From the NCBI GenBank assembly GCA_902787365.1, contig CADAGC010000037.1, positions 1 to 39,513 on the forward strand: a stretch of DNA of 39,513 nt, read 5' to 3'. The translations under genes were made by a program, and so were the position numbers. The notes beneath the pieces are model-generated. The model ran no database searches and was not told the DNA's origin. It saw nothing but the letters and a program-made list of their open reading frames with translations. The stretch is from an uncultured Ruminococcus sp. Its GTDB lineage: Bacteria > Bacillota > Clostridia > Oscillospirales > Ruminococcaceae. This document shows, in pieces, positions 1 to 7,531 of this stretch. How positions within the stretch are numbered: the stretch's first letter is position 1; each line of letters starts with the position of its first letter.

Positions 1-243
1 ATGAAAGCGGAGTACCGTGACAACGAAAAGGAGTACCTTGACTATTATGATGAGGTAGATGTTTGCTATGAATCCTCCATAGCTCATCCAAAGACGGCTA
101 TTCAGGTCCGCAACCGCAGTATGATAGACCGTTCCGACCTTGTGGTGTGCTGTGTTCAGCATAAGAGCGGCGGGGCATATCGCACTCTACAGTATGCCGA
201 GAAACAAGGCAAACGGATAATCAACATAACTGATGAAGAATAA
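1..243 (+). CDS. SLOG/DUF1273-family protein, C-terminal part (5' end outside window)
   Basis: The 80 visible residues match the C-terminal half of the SLOG (DUF1273/YpsA-like) family, proteins with a Rossmann-like fold thought to bind nucleotides or related ligands. The recognisable parts are the YYDEVDVCYES strand, the VRNRSMIDRSDLVVCCV segment and the SGGAYRTLQYAEKQGKRIINI block that ends the domain. Family members are usually about 170-190 residues, so the N-terminal half probably lies before the window, and the ATG at base 1 is most likely an internal methionine. Members are frequent on clostridial integrative elements, which fits the mobilisation genes that follow. A strong terminator comes directly after the stop. 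Family call is fairly sure; role is not known. Confidence 0.75.
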   Translation: MKAEYRDNEKEYLDYYDEVDVCYESSIAHPKTAIQVRNRSMIDRSDLVVCCVQHKSGGAYRTLQYAEKQGKRIINITDEE

Positions 244-255
244 ATATCGAGAAAA

Positions 256-300
256 CAGGACGCTGGGTTCGCAAATGAACCAGCGTCCTGCTTCTTTTTT
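256..300 (+). terminator. Rho-independent terminator after the SLOG gene
   Basis: An 11-bp stem (CAGGACGCTGG, 256-266, with CCAGCGTCCTG, 280-290) encloses a short loop that can extend the pairing. A T-rich tail follows at 291-300. It ends the transcript of the SLOG gene. Confidence 0.9.
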
Positions 301-1265
301 ATCAGGGTGGAATTCTGTTGCAAATCTAAATATTTTGTGAACGAGAGCAGTTTTGCCTTAACTTTTTGCCCGAAATCCTAGGTATAAGTGAGAGGCTATT
401 ATTCTCAATGAAAATTTATCTTTATCAAACCGCCAGAGCCCTCTTTAATCAAAATGCTGTGCAAGTCACACATTTTCTGCTGTGCTGTTTTGTTGAATAC
501 AGAGAATTTGTATGGTGATAGCGAAATATCACTTAAAAATATACCGCATTATGTAGTGTCTTATGAAGGAAGGTTTCACTATGTTAAGATAAAGTCCATG
601 CTTATAAAGGCAAGGTGAGTATGCCGCAACAGCCATATGCAAACCGTACATTTTTCACAGGTCGGAATTGTTGAATACAGAGATAAATATTACAGCTTTC
701 CCGAAACCGCTTATATAATTGGCTCTAAGTGTCGGTACTTTTGAGAGAAGGTTTTCTCTCTCTTGGTTTAAGCATATGCGTGTAAAGGTAGAAGTTATAG
801 GTCAATCACTTATATTTGCAAAATCGCCTTGCCCCAGCCCTGCCAACCGTTTCGATTTATTTAATCACGCAAAACAGCTGAGTACGATTTGTTAAAATAT
901 ACTCACAGAACGCTTGCAATCGGGAGATACTTTTTCGTCTCGTTTTTGATGAATGTTCTTACGCCTTAGCCTTCAAACATCTTGCATAAATATTTCAATA
1001 GAATCTTGTCCTATCACTTGCCCTTTGTGCAACCTTACGATTTTTCCAAAAGCACATTAACTATTCCGCAGGAATTTCAGAATTGACTTATGAAGGGAGG
1101 AGATTTCATACAAATCAATAATTCTCAAAAAGGAGGATTTTCCAATGGGTCAATAAACGTGATAATGAAATGCGATAATAGTTTTGCAGCCCTATCGGGC
1201 AACGGTAGAAACAATCAAAAAATCGTTTTTATTGCAGGATTTATAACTCGCATTTAGCAAGTATA
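301..1265. other. Gene-poor, apparently decayed stretch of the mobile element
   Basis: No convincing gene is present in about 960 bases. The sequence TTGTTGAATACAGAGA occurs twice (from about 491 and from about 669). Around each copy, short coding-like runs can be read. One is a 36-codon frame at 508-618 beginning LYGDSEISLKNIPHYVV. The other is a run reading VEYRDKYYSFPETAYIIG near 670-725. These may be frameshifted remains of one gene, but I do not recognise it. Ribosome-site-like AAAGGAGG (near 1130) stands before an ATG (1145) whose frame stops after three codons, again suggesting decay. Confidence 0.45.
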
Positions 1266-1370
1266 GAAAGTGGTGCATACTCACCACTTTCGCTGCGGCT
1301 CTTCGGGGCTGCCCCTCAAAGCCGCTTGTTAAGGGGACCGCCGCCCTTAACAGAAGCCCTCTTGCGAGGG
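1266..1370 (+). repeat. Cluster of inverted repeats, possible oriT/leader of the mobilisation operon
   Basis: Four stem-loops lie end to end just before mobC. GAAAGTGGTG/CACCACTTTC (1266-1291) is a perfect 10-bp stem. GCGGCT/AGCCGC (1295-1325) has an inner GGGG/CCCC. TTAAGGG/CCCTTAA (1329-1350) is 7 bp, and CCCTC/GAGGG (1357-1370) is 5 bp. Dense inverted repeats next to mobC and the relaxase gene are typical of origins of transfer in clostridial mobilizable elements. The nic site cannot be assigned from sequence alone. Confidence 0.5.
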
Positions 1371-1411
1371 AGAGAACATATAACAACACAAAATACAGGA
1401 AGGAGAAAAAT

Positions 1412-1749
1412 ATGAGGAAGTACAAACAGGTAAAAGAGAAGAAGATCACATTCGATATGAAACAATGGGCTGAGGTCAAGCGCAGGCTGACGCCTGCAAC
1501 AAGACTACAACTTCATTTATTCGGGACAGGGCTGTAAGTTCTGAAGTGCGTGTACTTGATCTAAAAGAGCTTACGCCGATTCTCAACGGAATGAGAATTA
1601 TTTCATCGAACATTAACCAGATCGCTCGCAAGGCAAATGAAACGAACAGCCTTTATGCCGGGGATGCTGAAAAGCTGAAAGGAGAAGTAGATAATCTTTG
1701 CCATACGTTAAGTCAGTTTGTGTCCACACTACAGTGGAAAGAAGTTTGA
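1412..1749 (+). pseudogene. mobC: Frameshifted MobC-like relaxosome accessory protein
   Basis: Reading starts at ATG 1412 behind GGAAGGAG and gives MRKYKQVKEKKITFDMKQWAEVKRR. This is the ribbon-helix-helix-like N-terminus of MobC proteins, which bind oriT beside the relaxase. That frame then runs into a stop near 1537. The rest of the protein (ACNKTTTSFIRDRAV, then the NGMRIISSNINQIARKAN motif typical of MobC) continues in the -1 frame to the stop at 1747-1749. The frames meet at AGG (1484-1486), and one extra G would restore a single protein of about 112 residues. So either this is a recent single-base deletion or a sequencing error in a short G run. Its 3' end overlaps the relaxase start by 52 bases, a normal arrangement for this gene pair. 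Confidence 0.7.
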
Positions 1750-3121
1750 GGTATATCCTGAATCCCGATAAGACCGAGAACTGCGTGTTGACGACCTCGA
1801 CTAACTGCATCGCTGACAGCCGTGACGCATATTTGCAGATGAAGGCTGTTTACGATTATTACGCAAGAGACACGTTCAACAGCCCGCCGCCTTTGTCGGG
1901 GAAAGGGACGGTCAAGGCGATCCACTACATAATGAGTTTTGCCGATTCGGAGAACGTCACGCCGGAGCTTGCTCACAAGATAGCCAAGGCTTTTGTACGA
2001 AAGAACTTTGGTGACGATGTGCAGGCGGTCATCGCCACGCACGTTGACGCTTCGCATATCCATAATCATGTGATAATCAATTCTTACTCGCTGTCGGGCA
2101 GAAGTATTATGCTAACCGCACCTCGCTGCGCAAAGCAAGAGAGACCACAAACGGTGTATGCCGAGCCTTTGGAGTAAAGCCCGCACTCAACTTTGAAAAT
2201 AAGGGGCGTTCCGTTAGCCATTATGAATGGGAGCAAAGTCGGAAAGGCAATTCATGGAAAGAGCAGATTAGGCAGGAGATAGACAAGCTGATATCCACCG
2301 TAACTTCGCTCGATGAACTGTTGCAGTTGCTCGAAGAACGTGGGTATGAGATCAAGCGTGGCAAGTACATCTCGATAAAGTCATCCGGGCAGAAGCGCTT
2401 TGTCAGAACGAAAACTCTCGGCGAGGAGTACACGGAAAATAGTCTGAATATCAGAATTACCTATCGTGACATGGGTACTGGAATGACACTCACACAAGAT
2501 GAACAGAACAATCTAAGCCAAGCCTACGCTGCTGTTCTGAATGATGTTCGTATTCTTGCTGTCCAGCACAAAAAGGTCCCTCGCAAGCAAATCATCACAG
2601 CCGAATACACAGTTGATAATGATCTTGATGTGTATCGGCTTTCAGCGAAGCTGTCGGTTATTAATCAGAATCATATTGGCTCGATAGGAGAAGTGGAAGG
2701 AAAGATCGATCACCTCAAAGCTGATTATGAGAAGCAGAGGGTAGAGGTAAATTCGCTTATAGATGAGTACAACAAGTCGTTGAGCATATTGAATCAAGCG
2801 CAGGAGTATTATGCGCTCAAAGACAACGCCGAGCTGTCCGAAGCGGAAGAACTGAAATGCATAGTCTATAAAGACACTCTCATGAGCAATGGCGTATTGT
2901 CACGATTTGATTATGATACCTTGCGCAACCAAATTCAGAACCTGAGCAGTAAAATCAACACCCGAAAAGAAAGGCTACAAACCTGTCGTCAGCAGTATGA
3001 TGTGTACTGCGACATCGTCAAGACATATGGAGAGATCTCAAAGCCCGATTATATATCCGGTTTGGTGGAAGAAGAACGACAAAGGCAGGAGCAACTGCGT
3101 AAAAAGAGACGGAGCAGATGA
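1698..3121 (+). pseudogene. Frameshifted MobA/VirD2-family relaxase
   Basis: The N-terminal frame (1698-2177) begins MPYVKSVCVHTTVERSLRYILNPDKT, the relaxase start with the likely catalytic Tyr19. It carries the metal-binding histidine motif in THVDASHIHNHVIINSYS. It goes out of frame near 2099-2101: one missing A in GGCAGAAG would give GKKYYANRTSLRKARETTNGVCRAFGVKP and join to the frame that ends at 3121. The C-terminal 300 residues are helical and rich in Glu/Lys, as usual for the non-catalytic half of MOBP-like relaxases. An intact protein would have about 475 residues and would nick oriT and pilot the DNA. As written the gene cannot make a full relaxase. The defect is the same kind as in mobC, a single missing base. 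Confidence 0.75.
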
Positions 3122-3219
3122 TATAAGTATTTGAGAGAGGGTGATCAAAATGTATTTCATATTAGCACGTATTGTTATTATGGACTAATGTAAAAATGGA
3201 TTATGAAGGGAGAACATAT

Positions 3220-3429
3220 TTGAACAGAAAGACAACAAATGAAGTGCCCATTTGGGAGAAATCTAACCTGACCCTCGAAGAAGCCGCGGCATATTTTAAC
3301 ATCGGACAGAACAAGCTGCGGGAGCTCACAAACGAAAAGAATTGCAGCTTTGTTATATGGGTCGGCAGTAAAAGACTTATCAAGCGTTTGAAGATGGAAG
3401 AATATCTTTCAAAGGCTTATTCTATATAA
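3220..3429 (+). CDS. xis: Tn916-type excisionase
   Basis: This small basic protein of 69 residues is read from TTG 3220, which has GAAGGGA eight bases upstream. Upstream in-frame starts (3172, 3196) lack a ribosome site and would add residues not typical of the family. The sequence MNRKTTNEVPIWEKSNLTLEEAAAYF, followed by IGQNKLRELTNE and SKRLIKRLKMEEYL, is the winged-helix excisionase of Tn916-like elements. There, Xis bends the DNA at the element ends and directs the integrase to excise. It sits directly before the integrase, as in Tn916. It appears intact. Confidence 0.85.
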   Translation: MNRKTTNEVPIWEKSNLTLEEAAAYFNIGQNKLRELTNEKNCSFVIWVGSKRLIKRLKMEEYLSKAYSI

Positions 3430-3436
3430 AATGTGG

Positions 3437-3465
3437 TTGACATAGGGGAGTGTTTGGTGTATAAT
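3437..3465 (+). promoter_or_regulatory. Consensus sigma-A promoter for the integrase
   Basis: TTGACA (3437-3442), a 17-base spacer and TATAAT (3460-3465) are a perfect match to the housekeeping consensus, between xis and int. The integrase therefore has its own strong promoter. Confidence 0.85.
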
Positions 3466-3510
3466 TATATCATCAAATGCGTTCTCTATGTTATGAAAGA
3501 GAGGTAAATC

Positions 3511-4758
3511 ATGGCAATAGAGAGACGTAAGGATAACAAGAAAAGAGTATTGAAGGAGGGCGAGTATCAGAGGTCTAACGGCACCTTTGAATTCGAGTGG
3601 CGTGACAAAACAGGTAAGCGTCATTCGGTTTATGCGAAGACGCTGAATGAACTTCGTGAGAAAGAGCTTGACGTTTTGCGTGATACCCTTGATGGGATAA
3701 GCGCTAACACGAAAAATCTCACCATCAACGATTTGTATGCTAAGTGGAAGAAGCTGAAAAAGGGTCTGAAAGAGAATACCTTTTCAAGCTACAAGTATTC
3801 CTACGAGCAGTTTGTTCAGCCGGAGTTCGGAAAGATCAAGCTGAATGATTTGAAACGCACCGATGTGAGAGCGTTTTATAACTATCTAGCAGACGAGCGG
3901 CACATCAAGGTCAACAGTATCGACTGCATACATACCGTGCTGCATCAGGTGCTTGGAATGGCGGTAGAGGACGATATTATTCGTTACAATCCAGCGGATA
4001 ATGCGCTGAAAGAACTGAAACGTGCACATAACAGCGGTGAAGGCAAGCGGCGTGCGCTGACGCTTGAAGAACAGAGGATATTCGAGGACTTTCTTGCAAG
4101 CACACCAAGATACGCACACTGGCAGCCGATATTCACGGTCATGCTGTGGACGGGTATGAGAGTAGGTGAGCTGACAGGACTTCGCTGGGAGGACGTTGAC
4201 TTTGAGGAAAACACGATCAGCGTAAATCACACGCTCGTATATTTCAGCAGAGGAAAGCAGAACGGCTGTACATTTGCGGTGAATACTCCCAAGACCGAGG
4301 CCGGCAAGCGGACGATACCTATGCTGCCGAAGGTGAAGGAAGCGTTCCTTAAAGAGAAAGCATATCAGGAGGAAGTCGGTATATGCTGTAAGGCGGAGGT
4401 TGACGGATTCAGCGATTTCATATTCGTCAATCGTTTCGGGAACGTTCAGAATCAGAGTACGCTCAATAAGGCACTGAAAAGAATAATCCGTGACTGCAAT
4501 TACGAGCTGCTCGATAAGAGTGGCGGCAAGGAGATAATCACGCTGCCGAATTTCAGCAACCATTCGCTGCGGCACACTTTCACCACAAGAATGTGCGAGG
4601 CAGGCGTGAACATCAAGGCGATGCAGGATATTCTCGGACACGCCGACGTTGAAACGACTTTAGGAATTTACGCCGATGCGACAAAGGAACTGAAATCGAA
4701 GGCGATGATAAGTTTTGAGGAATATTTCAATTCGCTCACCGATGACAAGACGGTCTGA
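3511..4758 (+). CDS. int: Tyrosine recombinase (integrase), Tn916 type
   Basis: The 415-residue protein is intact. Residues 1-60 form the arm-binding N-terminal domain (three-stranded sheet type, EYQRSNGTFEFEWRDKTGKRHSVY). Residues 70-165 form the core-binding SAM-like domain, and residues 180-405 form the catalytic domain. The catalytic set is complete: Arg217 in TGMRVGEL, a candidate Lys261, His351 and Arg354 in HSLRHTF, His377 in LGHADVETT, and the nucleophile Tyr387 in GIYADAT. Length and order match Tn916/Tn1549-type integrases. It is the last gene of the element, next to the presumed attachment end. Confidence 0.93.
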   Translation: MAIERRKDNKKRVLKEGEYQRSNGTFEFEWRDKTGKRHSVYAKTLNELREKELDVLRDTLDGISANTKNLTINDLYAKWKKLKKGLKENTFSSYKYSYEQFVQPEFGKIKLNDLKRTDVRAFYNYLADERHIKVNSIDCIHTVLHQVLGMAVEDDIIRYNPADNALKELKRAHNSGEGKRRALTLEEQRIFEDFLASTPRYAHWQPIFTVMLWTGMRVGELTGLRWEDVDFEENTISVNHTLVYFSRGKQNGCTFAVNTPKTEAGKRTIPMLPKVKEAFLKEKAYQEEVGICCKAEVDGFSDFIFVNRFGNVQNQSTLNKALKRIIRDCNYELLDKSGGKEIITLPNFSNHSLRHTFTTRMCEAGVNIKAMQDILGHADVETTLGIYADATKELKSKAMISFEEYFNSLTDDKTV

Positions 4759-5030
4759 CAGCTTACGACCAACCTACGACAGATTTACGACTGTCTGTGA
4801 ATACTCTTGAAGAATTATAAAACACGGACAATGCAGCCACCCTTGAAAAATAGGGATTTGAAGGGCTGCGAAGGGTTATTAGGTGTCGGGAATGGGCTCC
4901 CGACGATGAAGTCGATAGACTAAAAACGCCCCTATTTTCAAGGCTTTTGAACATTCGGAATGGTGTTTTGACACCAGCTTGACACCAAATTTTTGAGAAT
5001 TGCAAAAAGGGTCTTGGTAAACAGAAAAAT
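4759..5030. repeat. Presumed element end: helically phased direct repeats next to int
   Basis: Three TACGAC hexamers start at 4764, 4775 and 4786, exactly 11 bp apart. Two TTGACACCA 9-mers start at 4968 and 4979, also 11 bp apart. Between them lies a perfect 7-bp hairpin GTCGGGA/TCCCGAC (4885-4904). A near-inverted pair, CCTTGAAAAATAGGG (from about 4841) and CCCCTATTTTCAAGG (from about 4930), also lies there. Repeats on one face of the helix beside int are what arm-type integrase or Xis binding sites look like. The exact crossover site is not visible because the other end of the element is outside the window. Confidence 0.55.
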
Positions 5031-5074
5031 AGCTCTCGAAGTTGACTTGTAGTGTCGGCTTCGGGAGCTTTGTT
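5031..5074 (+). terminator. Hairpin behind the element end, weak terminator
   Basis: AGCTCTCGAAG (5031-5041) pairs with CTTCGGGAGCT (5059-5069) with one G-T pair, and TTTGTTG follows. The stem is good and the tail is short. Nothing else coding is seen between here and 5327. Confidence 0.5.
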
Positions 5075-5327
5075 GTATGATAATCTCATTCCGTTATTAT
5101 ACCGGCCTGTCCTCGTCCTAAAATATGAAGGATGATTATTATATAAAAACAGGAGATTGATAATAAAATGGCATTGATTAAATAGCAAGGAATGCTTAAC
5201 CAAATAGGCTCAATTGTCCATTCATGATCTTATAATAACCATGTTCAATACGTTCATTTCCTTCATGGCGTGGCTAATACCGGAATAGACAAGACCTATC
5301 AAAAACTGCTGTCAAATAAATACCCCC

Positions 5328-5377
5328 AAAAATCCCCTCACCAAGCAAGAAGTTTCAACTTCCTGCCTGATGAGGGG
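5328..5377 (-). terminator. Terminator of the MBL/NifX operon (minus strand)
   Basis: CCCCTCA (5334-5340) pairs with TGAGGGG (5371-5377), and an inner stem GCAAGAAGTT/AACTTCCTGC extends it. Read on the minus strand, the stem is followed by ATTTTT (5333-5328). It lies 17 bases past the stop of the MBL gene. Confidence 0.8.
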
Positions 5378-5393
5378 AATAATATCATGATAT

Positions 5394-6215
5394 TCACTTT
5401 TCAGTGATTATCACTTGTTCGCCGCTGTGCAGGGCAATGAGCTTTTCGCCCATTATCTCTTTCATCAGCTCAAATGCAGGAATTCCGGTGCAGTGACCGC
5501 TATAAAAGATCGTTTTCATCTGTGCAAGCTCCTGCGCCGTCTGAATGATAACAGACTTTTCCTCCTCGGTGTGCTCGCCCTCACGCTTCATCATGTGGAA
5601 TCCGCTTACTACATAATCAGGTTCACTGCCGAAAAGCTCCTTGTATCTGTCAAGGATATTGAGTATGCCGTTATGCGCACAGCCCGACAACAGCCAGCGT
5701 TTGCCGTTCTGTGTGATGACAAGGCACTGCTCATGCACAAAATCGTCCTCGGTCTTTACGCCGTCTTTAATGCAGGACAGCTTTCTGTTTCCCTGCGGAT
5801 AGCACCGCCTGCCTGTGATCCTGCTGAACAGAAACAGCTCATCGTCTATCTTCATATCGCCGTCGATCAGGCGTACATTCGGCAGTTTCAGAATATCCGT
5901 GTCAATGCCGATGTAGCGCTCGCCGTTATAGTGCGGCTCGGCAGCTGTTCTTTGCATTACGATCTGTGCGGTACGATTTAGCTTTGAAAACGGCATTATC
6001 CCGCCCGAATGGTCATAATGCCCGTGGCTTAAAATAACGGTATCGACCACAGTCAGGTCAATTCCGAGCGCTTCGACGTTTCTGACTACTGCATCGGTCT
6101 GTCCGGTATCGAGCAGAAGTTTGTGCTTTTCAGTTTCGATATAGATACTAAGCCCGTGCTCTGCGATGCAGTTGTGAGCGCCGCAGGAATTCTCCACAAG
6201 TGTTACTATCTTCAT
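5394..6215 (-). CDS. MBL-fold metallohydrolase (COG1237-like)
   Basis: This is a 273-residue metallo-beta-lactamase-fold protein. The metal-binding motif SHGHYDHSGG is at residues 63-72 (His64, His66, Asp68, His69). Further ligand candidates are in LLSGCAHNGI and near the end in YSGHCTGIPAF. The overall plan, with the early LLLDTGQTD strand and the late SGFHMM and GHCTG segments, matches the branch annotated as dihydropterin/RFA-P synthase-like hydrolases. The true substrate in bacteria is not known. It is the third gene of a minus-strand operon, 5 bases behind the C_GCAxxG gene. MBL proteins of this kind are often found beside NifX-like metal-cofactor genes, so a role in metal or redox handling is an inference from context. 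Confidence 0.85.
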   Translation of the reverse strand: MKIVTLVENSCGAHNCIAEHGLSIYIETEKHKLLLDTGQTDAVVRNVEALGIDLTVVDTVILSHGHYDHSGGIMPFSKLNRTAQIVMQRTAAEPHYNGERYIGIDTDILKLPNVRLIDGDMKIDDELFLFSRITGRRCYPQGNRKLSCIKDGVKTEDDFVHEQCLVITQNGKRWLLSGCAHNGILNILDRYKELFGSEPDYVVSGFHMMKREGEHTEEEKSVIIQTAQELAQMKTIFYSGHCTGIPAFELMKEIMGEKLIALHSGEQVIITEK

Positions 6216-6220
6216 ATCAT

Positions 6221-6685
6221 TTACCTCACCGGCGGGTTTTCTTCAAGATAACAATCAAGTATCTCTGCCGCCGTTCTGACGAATTTCACACATGGTCTTA
6301 CCTTGTAGTATTGCTCGGTGCGTTTTTCGGGGGTAGGAGTGCTTGTGACAGCAAGTCCTTTCAAAAGCTCACGGCAGACGATCGTTTCATGCTTCTTGCG
6401 GAATTCCTCTGCGAGATACTGGATACGCTTGTAATGCTCTGTTTTTACAGCGTGATCAGTTTCCGTTCCCTCGCCGTAAAGAATACCTGCCACCATGAAC
6501 ATAGCCGAGCAGGTGCCGCAGACCTCACGCAATCGTCCCATTCCACCGCCGAATGACGATGAAAGCCTTTTGGCAAGAGCCTCGTCCATACCCGTCACAT
6601 CACAAAATGCCACAAACACCGACTGTGCGCAGTTATATCCCTGTGTGAAAAGAGCGACCGCCTTTTCGGTATGATCGTACTTCAT
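6221..6685 (-). CDS. C_GCAxxG_C_C family probable redox protein
   Basis: This is a 154-residue cysteine-rich protein with the family's spaced cysteines: GYNCAQSV (Cys19), Cys28, the FGGGMGRLREVCGTCSA block (Cys56, Cys59), and later cysteines in VCREL, RPCVKF and LDCYL. Proteins of this family (PF09719-like) occur near redox and metal genes and are presumed redox-active, but no reaction is established. The start codon overlaps the stop of the upstream gene by one base (TGATG), so the two are translationally coupled. Confidence 0.85.
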   Translation of the reverse strand: MKYDHTEKAVALFTQGYNCAQSVFVAFCDVTGMDEALAKRLSSSFGGGMGRLREVCGTCSAMFMVAGILYGEGTETDHAVKTEHYKRIQYLAEEFRKKHETIVCRELLKGLAVTSTPTPEKRTEQYYKVRPCVKFVRTAAEILDCYLEENPPVR

Positions 6686-7407
6686 CAGTGTTCACCGCAG
6701 GAGTGGTGTCCGCAGGAATGACCATCACCATGCTCGTGGTCGTGGTGGTCACAGGTCGGGTTTGAGTTCTGCACAAGTGTCTGTGCAAGGAAAGCCTTTA
6801 CCGCTTCATCGGCGCTGCCCATATTACCGCCGTAGAGCGTGATGCCAGCCTCCTGCATTGCCATCTGCGCACCGCCGCCGATACCGCCGCAGATAAGTAC
6901 ATCTGCCTGAGCGCTTTTAAGGAATCCCGCAAGCGCACCGTGTCCTGCGCCCATTGTTCCAACTACCTGCTCATTGATGATCTTGCCGTCGGCAACGTCA
7001 TAGAGCTTGAACTGCTCGGTTCTTCCGAAATGCTGGAATATCTGTCCGTTTTCATAGGTTACTGCGATTCTCATAATACTGCTTCCTTTCTGAGTTATCT
7101 CCTCTGAGATAGTGTTGTCAAGAGTATAATTCCCGCCCGAAATGACTATGCGTCTGCCTTCGACCAGAGCGGCAGCGAGTTTCTTTCTTGCGCTGTCATA
7201 GATCGCCGTGACAGTTGTCCTCGCCACGTTCATCTCCTGAGCACATTGTTCCTGAGTTTTGCCGGAATAGTCTATCAGACGTATCGTTTCAAACTCGTCA
7301 AGCGACATAACGACAGTATCGTTTACTTTATCCTGATCGGGCGCAAAGCTCCAGTAATCGGGATAACAGCATATACGGCGTGATTTCTGTGGTCTTGGCA
7401 TATTCAC
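6685..7407 (-). CDS. DUF134 regulator fused to NifX/NafY-type metal-cofactor-binding domain
   Basis: The protein has 240 residues in three parts. Residues 1-95 are DUF134, a predicted DNA-binding protein: MPRPQKSRRICCYPDYWSF start, sigma-like helix-turn-helix near 48-72. Residues 112-215 are a dinitrogenase iron-molybdenum-cofactor-binding domain (NifX/NafY type): RIAVTYENGQIFQHFGRTEQF, CGGIGGGAQ. The tail (219-240) is rich in His and Cys and likely binds metal. An internal ATG at 7074, preceded by AAGGAAG with 7-base spacing, could also give a free NifX-type protein of about 129 residues. The gene heads the operon and lies under a consensus promoter flanked by two GACATAWGTC motifs, so self-regulation in response to a metal or redox signal is a reasonable inference. 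Confidence 0.88.
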   Translation of the reverse strand: MNMPRPQKSRRICCYPDYWSFAPDQDKVNDTVVMSLDEFETIRLIDYSGKTQEQCAQEMNVARTTVTAIYDSARKKLAAALVEGRRIVISGGNYTLDNTISEEITQKGSSIMRIAVTYENGQIFQHFGRTEQFKLYDVADGKIINEQVVGTMGAGHGALAGFLKSAQADVLICGGIGGGAQMAMQEAGITLYGGNMGSADEAVKAFLAQTLVQNSNPTCDHHDHEHGDGHSCGHHSCGEH

Positions 7408-7418
7408 ATCTCCTTTCT

Positions 7419-7458
7419 GACATATGTCAATTATAGCATATTTTTCGACTTATGTCAA
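7419..7458 (-). promoter_or_regulatory. Consensus promoter with paired GACATAWGTC operator-like sites
   Basis: On the minus strand TTGACA (7458-7453), 17 bases and TATAAT (7435-7430) form a perfect promoter for the DUF134-NifX operon. The palindrome GACATATGTC (7419-7428) covers the start of transcription. The near-palindrome GACTTATGTC (7447-7456; GACATAAGTC on the minus strand) overlaps the -35. Two copies of one motif placed over the promoter suggest a dimeric repressor, probably the DUF134 domain encoded downstream. Confidence 0.75.
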
Positions 7459-7482
7459 GTATATTCTTGGCATTTTCGGATA

Positions 7483-7511
7483 TTGACGGATATTGCTTCA
7501 TTTGGTATAAT
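7483..7511 (+). promoter_or_regulatory. Promoter of the chromate-transporter pair
   Basis: TTGACG (7483-7488), a 17-base spacer and TATAAT (7506-7511) lie 20 bases before the first chrA ATG. It diverges from the DUF134-NifX promoter, whose -35 ends 25 bases away, so a regulator bound there could affect both. Confidence 0.8.
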
Positions 7512-7531
7512 TTTTTTGTAGGAGTGATACC

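Noticed and set aside
508-618. 36-codon frame LYGDSEISLKNIPHYVV
   Set aside because: Coding-like in composition but no ribosome site and no recognised family; treated as a possible decayed fragment only.
1192-1479. 95-codon minus-strand frame over the inverted-repeat cluster
   Set aside because: It crosses the oriT-like hairpins and the mobC start; no supporting signals.
4885-4904. tRNA-like or rRNA-like target for integration next to int
   Set aside because: There is a perfect hairpin but no cloverleaf, T-loop or CCA end; it is not a tRNA.
5415-5981. 188-codon frame opposite the MBL gene
   Set aside because: It is the reverse-strand shadow of a clearly real gene, with no ribosome site and no family features.
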